Shown piece by piece: positions 59,969 to 64,000 of a DNA stretch of 64,000 bases (position 1 is the first letter of the stretch; each line of letters opens with the position of its first letter). The DNA comes from JBHIBC01 sp046758905 (GTDB taxonomy: Bacteria > Acidobacteriota > Polarisedimenticolia > Gp22-AA2): assembly GCA_046758905.1 (NCBI GenBank), contig JBHIBC010000002.1:25916-89915 (forward strand), in the 5' to 3' direction. The translations under genes and the position numbers were made by a program. Below the pieces are notes generated by a model. It was given only the letters and a program-made list of their open reading frames with translations. It searched no databases and was not told the origin of the DNA.

Positions 59969-61840
59969 ATGGCGGACGAGAGGCACGGCGTGACGGCCCT
60001 GATCCCCCGCGAGGTGCTGTTCGGGAACCCCAGCAGGCTCGCCCCCCGCCTGTCGCCCGACGGCAGGAGGCTTGCCTATCTCGCGCCCGACGCGGGCGTC
60101 CTGAACGTCTGGGTCCGCACCGTGGGACGCGGCGACGACGAACCGGTCACGCGGGACCGCGGGCGCGGGATCCGGGACTACTTCTGGGCCCAGAACGGCG
60201 AGCAGATCCTCTACCTGCAGGACCGGGACGGGGACGAGAACTGGAGCCTGTACGCCGTGCCGGCGCGCGGCGGCGGCCCGGTCGACCTGACTCCCCGCGA
60301 CGGCGTGCAGGCCCAGGTGGTGGCGCTCGACCCCCGGTTTCCCGACGAGATCCTGGTCGGCCTGAACGAGCGCGACCGGCGGCTGCACGACGTCTACCGG
60401 CTGAACGTCAGGACGGGGGAGCGGCTCCTGGCGGCGAGGAACGACCTCGGGAGCGTCGGCTGGGTGGCCGACCACGACTTCAACGTCCGGGTGGCCCAGG
60501 TTCCGACGCCCGAGACGGGGTTCGCGCTCATGCACCGGGCCCCGCCCCGGGGCCGCTGGAAGGAGCTGATCGCCTGGGGGCCGGAGGACGCGCTGACCAC
60601 GAGCGCCGTGGCCTTCTCGGAGGACGGAAGCGGCCTGTACCTCGCGAGCAGCGTCGGGTCCGACACGACGGAGCTGCGGCTGCTGGACCTTGAGACCGCG
60701 ACTCAGCGATCCCTCGCGGCCGAGCCCGGGGCCGACCTGTCGGACGTGCTCATCCACCCGACCTCTCACCGGGTCCAGGCGGCCGCCTTCGAGAAGTCCC
60801 GACGGGAGTGGAGGGTCCTCGACCCCGCCGTCCGCGGGGACTTCGGCGTCCTGTCGCGCCTGCACGCCGGCGATTTCACGGTGGTGAACCGCGACCGGGC
60901 CGACGCGACGTGGCTGGTGGCCTACGTACAGGATCGCGGCCCGACGGCCTACTACGCCTACGATCGTGCGGCCGGCAGGGGGGCCTTCCTGTTCTCGGCG
61001 CGGCCGGAGCTCGAGCGGGTCACGCTGGCGGAGATGAGGCCCGTGAGCTACCGCGCCCGGGACGGCCTGACACTGCACGGTTACCTCACCCTCCCCGTCG
61101 GGATCGAGCCCCGGTGCCTGCCGGCCGTGCTGAACGTCCACGGCGGCCCCTGGGCGCGCGACAGCTGGGGATACGATCCGGAATCGCAGTGGCTGGCGAA
61201 CCGGGGTTATGCCTGCCTTCAGGTCAACTACCGGGGCTCGACCGGCTACGGCAAGAGGCACATCAACGCCGCGGATCGCGAGTGGGGCGGCAGGATGCAG
61301 GACGACCTCACCGACGGCGTCAGGTGGCTGGTGCAGTGCGGCATCGCCGACCCGAAGCGCGTGGGGATCTACGGCGGCTCCTACGGAGGGTACGCGGTCC
61401 TCTCGGGCCTCAGCGGGACGCCGGAGCTGTACGCGTGCGGGGTCGACATCGTGGGGCCCTCGAACCTGTTGACCTGGCTGCGCAACCTCCCTCCCTACTG
61501 GAAGCCATTCGAGCCGCTGATCCACAGACAGGTGGGGCATCCGGAAAGGGACGAGGCGTTTCTCAGGGAGCGTTCGCCGCTGTTCCACGTCGATCGGATC
61601 GTGGCGCCGCTGCTCATCGCGCAGGGGAGGAACGACCCGCGCGTCAGGCGGGAGGAGAGCCTGCGGATCCGCGACGCCCTGTGCCGGGCGGGCAAGACCG
61701 TGCTCTTCGTCGAGTTCCCTGACGAGGGGCACGGCTTCGCGAGGCCCGGGAATCGCCTGAAGTTCTACGCCGCGGCGGAGAGGTTCCTCGCCGATCACCT
61801 CGGCGGGCGCTGCGAACCGGAGACGCCGGCCGGCATCTGA
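59969..61840 (+). CDS. S9 family (prolyl oligopeptidase) serine peptidase
   Basis: 623 residues, no signal peptide. An N-terminal seven-bladed propeller (to about 355) is followed by an alpha/beta-hydrolase domain. The nucleophile Ser is in GIYGGSYGGYAVLSG, Asp in AQGRNDPRV and His in DEGHGFARPGNR; oxyanion element NVHGGPWAR. It is of the acylaminoacyl/dipeptidyl peptidase type and would cut small peptides in the cytoplasm. It starts 11 bases after the gamma-glutamyltransferase stop, so the two may be one peptide-use operon. Confidence 0.92.
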   Translation: MADERHGVTALIPREVLFGNPSRLAPRLSPDGRRLAYLAPDAGVLNVWVRTVGRGDDEPVTRDRGRGIRDYFWAQNGEQILYLQDRDGDENWSLYAVPARGGGPVDLTPRDGVQAQVVALDPRFPDEILVGLNERDRRLHDVYRLNVRTGERLLAARNDLGSVGWVADHDFNVRVAQVPTPETGFALMHRAPPRGRWKELIAWGPEDALTTSAVAFSEDGSGLYLASSVGSDTTELRLLDLETATQRSLAAEPGADLSDVLIHPTSHRVQAAAFEKSRREWRVLDPAVRGDFGVLSRLHAGDFTVVNRDRADATWLVAYVQDRGPTAYYAYDRAAGRGAFLFSARPELERVTLAEMRPVSYRARDGLTLHGYLTLPVGIEPRCLPAVLNVHGGPWARDSWGYDPESQWLANRGYACLQVNYRGSTGYGKRHINAADREWGGRMQDDLTDGVRWLVQCGIADPKRVGIYGGSYGGYAVLSGLSGTPELYACGVDIVGPSNLLTWLRNLPPYWKPFEPLIHRQVGHPERDEAFLRERSPLFHVDRIVAPLLIAQGRNDPRVRREESLRIRDALCRAGKTVLFVEFPDEGHGFARPGNRLKFYAAAERFLADHLGGRCEPETPAGI

Positions 61841-62015
61841 CCCCCGCGCGCCGATCGCGGGGCTCGGGCCCGGCCGCCTGTGGCAGAATGGGGGCCTCGG
61901 GGTGCCGGCGGCTGCGAGTGTCCTCGCCCATAGCGCCGGGACAGGTGGCGGGAGCGATCGCCCGGCGCTCCCGGCGACGGGGCGGGCGGGACCGCCTCAC
62001 CGGAGGGACCATCCG

Positions 62016-63041
62016 ATGGCCGTGACGGTCGGATTGATGGGCTTCGGCAGGATCGGCAGGAACATCTTCCGGATCCTGCATCGGCGGGACGACATCCAGG
62101 TGGTCGCCATCAGCGACATCGCCGATCACGCCGCGCTCGAGTACCTGCTGAGATTCGACACCGTGTTCGGCCGTTTCCCGGACCCGGTCTCGCTCGAGAA
62201 CGGGACCATGCGCGTCGGCGGGAGGACGGTCCGGATGCTGTCCGGGCGGGAGCCCGGCGAGGTCGACTGGAAAGGGCTCGGGGTCGAATACGTCGTGGAG
62301 GCCACGGCCCGGTACCGATCCCGCCCGGAGCTGGAGAGGCATCTCGAGGCGGGTGCCGGACACGTGGTCCTGTGCGCCCCGCCGCTGGACGAGCCCGACA
62401 TCACGGTGATCTTCGGGGTGAACGAGGATCGGGTCGGCCGCGAGCACCGGATCCTGTCGAACGGCTCCTGCACCGCGAACGCCGCCGGGCCTGTGGTCCG
62501 GACGCTGCACGAGGCGTTCGGGGTGCGCCAGGGGTTTCTGACCGCGGTCCACGCCTACACCAATGACCAGCGGCTGGCGGACGTGCCCGCGGCCGATCTG
62601 CGCCGGTCGCGGGCGGCCGCCGAAAACATCATCCCCACCGACACGCGCGCCCACGAGATGCTGATGTCGGTGATGCCCGCGCTCGCGGGCCGCCTCGGCG
62701 GGATCGCCATGAACGTCCCGATCCGCGACGGATCGGTGGCCGACCTGGTGCTGCAGCTCGAGACGCCGGCGGCGCCTGGGGCGCTCAACGGCCGGGTCCG
62801 CGAGGCCGCCGCTGGACCGCTCGAGGGGATCCTCGCGTATGAGGAGGCCCCGATCGTCAGCAGCGACGTCATCGGGAGTCCGCACTCCGGAGTCTTCGAC
62901 GCCCTCGCGACGCAGTGCCTCGGCGAGGATCTGGTTCGCGTCCTCGTCTGGTTCGATAACGGGTGGGGCTACGCGCAGAGGGCCGTCGACCTGATCGCCC
63001 GGCTCGCGGGCGCTCCGCCGGCGGGGGAGGGGCCACGATGA
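62016..63041 (+). CDS. Divergent GAPDH-family dehydrogenase
   Basis: 341 residues. The NAD-binding GFGRIGRNIFRIL and VVAISDIAD (Asp for NAD), the nucleophile Cys152 in SNGSCTANAAGP and His179 in HAYTNDQ are present, so the fold and acylating chemistry are kept. However, the usual SCTTNC is SCTANA; the phosphate loop is TDTRAHEML instead of TTTGAARAV; and the Arg of RVP is Asn233 (MNVP). These are residues that bind the inorganic phosphate and substrate phosphate in glycolytic GAPDH. The loop is reminiscent of erythrose-4-phosphate dehydrogenase (VDTKLH). It is followed by a normal paralogue overlapping by four bases. Confidence 0.85.
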   Translation: MAVTVGLMGFGRIGRNIFRILHRRDDIQVVAISDIADHAALEYLLRFDTVFGRFPDPVSLENGTMRVGGRTVRMLSGREPGEVDWKGLGVEYVVEATARYRSRPELERHLEAGAGHVVLCAPPLDEPDITVIFGVNEDRVGREHRILSNGSCTANAAGPVVRTLHEAFGVRQGFLTAVHAYTNDQRLADVPAADLRRSRAAAENIIPTDTRAHEMLMSVMPALAGRLGGIAMNVPIRDGSVADLVLQLETPAAPGALNGRVREAAAGPLEGILAYEEAPIVSSDVIGSPHSGVFDALATQCLGEDLVRVLVWFDNGWGYAQRAVDLIARLAGAPPAGEGPR

Positions 63042-64000
63042 AGGCCACGGTCGGGATCAACGGGTTCGGTCGGATCGGGCGGAGCGTCTTCCGGATCCTG
63101 TCGGGGCGCCGGGAGTACCGCGTGGCGGCGGTGAACGACATCGGGGACCCGCTGACGCTCGCCTACCTCCTCAAGTACGACACCATCAGGCGCGTCTTCG
63201 AGAAGGAGGTGGTGCCGCGAGGCGATCATCTGATCGTCGGGGGCACCGAGACGCGCCTGCTCTCGGAGAGGGATCCGGCCCGCATCCCCTGGGGGAAGAT
63301 GGGGGTGGAGGTTGTCGTCGAGTCGACGGGGAGGTTCCGCAGGAGGGAGGAGAACGCCCGGCACCTCGAGGCCGGAGCCAGGAAGGTGATCCTCACGGTC
63401 CCCGCGAAGGACAAGATCGACGCCACCATCGTTCTGGGGGTGAACGACGAGGCCCTGCGTCCCGAGCACCAGATCGTCTCCAACGCCTCCTGCACGACCA
63501 ACTGCCTCGCGCCGGTCGCCAAGGTCCTGGACCGGAGCTTCGGGATCGAGCGGGGATTGATGAACACCATCCACGCCTACACCAACGACCAACGCCTCGC
63601 CGACGTGCCGCACAAGGACCTGAGGCGTTCCCGCGCCGCCAACGAGAACGTCATCCCGACCACGACCGGCGCGGCCCGCGCCGTGGGGGAGGTCCTGCCC
63701 GGCCTCAAGGGCCGACTCGACGGCCTGGCGATGCGCGTCCCGGTCCCGGACGGCTCGGTGGTCGACCTGACGGTGCTGCTGCGGCGCCCTGCGAGCGTGG
63801 ACGAGGTGAACGAGGCCATCCGCCGCGCCGCGGAGGGCCCCCTGCGCGGCATCCTGGAGTACTCGAGCGCGCCGCTGGTGTCCAGCGACGTGATCGGCAA
63901 CGCGCACTCGTCGATCTTCGACTCCCTGGCCACCCAGCGCGTCGGGCCGAACGCGCTCAAGGTCATCGCCTGGTACGACAACGAGTGGGGCTACGCCTGC
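63038..64000 (+). CDS. gap: Type I glyceraldehyde-3-phosphate dehydrogenase, truncated by window edge
   Basis: 321 residues are visible and the end is cut off. All canonical elements are present: GINGFGRIGRSVFR, nucleophile Cys152 in SNASCTTNCLAP, HAYTNDQ, NVIPTTTGAARAV and AMRVP, ending at WYDNEWGYA. It catalyses oxidation and phosphorylation of glyceraldehyde-3-phosphate in glycolysis or the reverse. Its ATG overlaps the stop of the divergent paralogue (ATGA), so both are made together. About 15 residues are missing. Confidence 0.95.
   Translation, partial: MKATVGINGFGRIGRSVFRILSGRREYRVAAVNDIGDPLTLAYLLKYDTIRRVFEKEVVPRGDHLIVGGTETRLLSERDPARIPWGKMGVEVVVESTGRFRRREENARHLEAGARKVILTVPAKDKIDATIVLGVNDEALRPEHQIVSNASCTTNCLAPVAKVLDRSFGIERGLMNTIHAYTNDQRLADVPHKDLRRSRAANENVIPTTTGAARAVGEVLPGLKGRLDGLAMRVPVPDGSVVDLTVLLRRPASVDEVNEAIRRAAEGPLRGILEYSSAPLVSSDVIGNAHSSIFDSLATQRVGPNALKVIAWYDNEWGYAC

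Overview
The window is about 70% G+C and densely packed with chromosomal genes on both strands. I found no rRNA, tRNA, CRISPR array, insertion sequence or phage module. It suggests a Gram-negative-type, free-living soil, sediment or groundwater bacterium: there are Tat and Sec exports, lipoproteins, type IV/II pseudopilin, periplasmic methionine sulfoxide repair, a Pao-type periplasmic aldehyde oxidoreductase, cytochrome bd oxidase, and exported proteins with thrombospondin-3 and MopE-like calcium motifs. Very high GC3, frequent TTG/GTG starts and many exported peptidases would fit an uncultured Acidobacteriota or a neighbouring candidate phylum. That placement is an inference from gene style only.

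Left part (1-18 kb): a B12-binding radical SAM protein (cut by the edge), NifU-like protein and MsrP lie on the minus strand. A plus-strand run follows: an exported DnaK-substrate-domain-like protein, a DEDD exonuclease, an M50 protease and a thioredoxin-fold protein. The last has its WCxxC motif interrupted by an in-frame UGA exactly at the first cysteine, so it is best read as a selenoprotein (WUAGC), and a hairpin that could be a bacterial SECIS lies just downstream. A textbook sigma-54 promoter precedes a tetrahaem cytochrome. Next come ABC-F, SDR, class I fumarase, IspG, a zinc alcohol dehydrogenase, a glycosyltransferase coupled to a ParB-like protein, TenA, and a peptidoglycan-binding protein next to a sortase.

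Middle part (18-39 kb): a pseudopilin and a threonine/serine dehydratase; then a molybdenum operon (ferredoxin, MocA-like nucleotidyltransferase, Pao-type 2Fe-2S, Mo and FAD/4Fe-4S subunits, a Cys-rich small protein) running into an exported M28 peptidase by a TTGA stop/start overlap. A class III aminotransferase, a CBS-GAF-GAF hybrid histidine kinase with a small partner, a ClC channel, a Kef-type antiporter, and an overlapping nitrilase/GNAT pair follow. An 830-base gap before 39 kb holds two sigma-70-like promoters, a 14-bp perfect palindrome and one doubtful small gene.

Right part (39-64 kb): a 1,891-residue exported protein made of three beta-propellers separated by thrombospondin-3 calcium repeats; an AhpD-like protein; CydAB; pterin dehydratase; homoserine dehydrogenase; then a long plus-strand series (amidohydrolase, VWA-HEAT protein, ceramidase-like protein, P5C dehydrogenase, macrodomain, GT39 transferase, gamma-glutamyltransferase, S9 peptidase). 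It ends in two overlapping GAPDH-family genes, the first of which lacks the usual phosphate-site residues.
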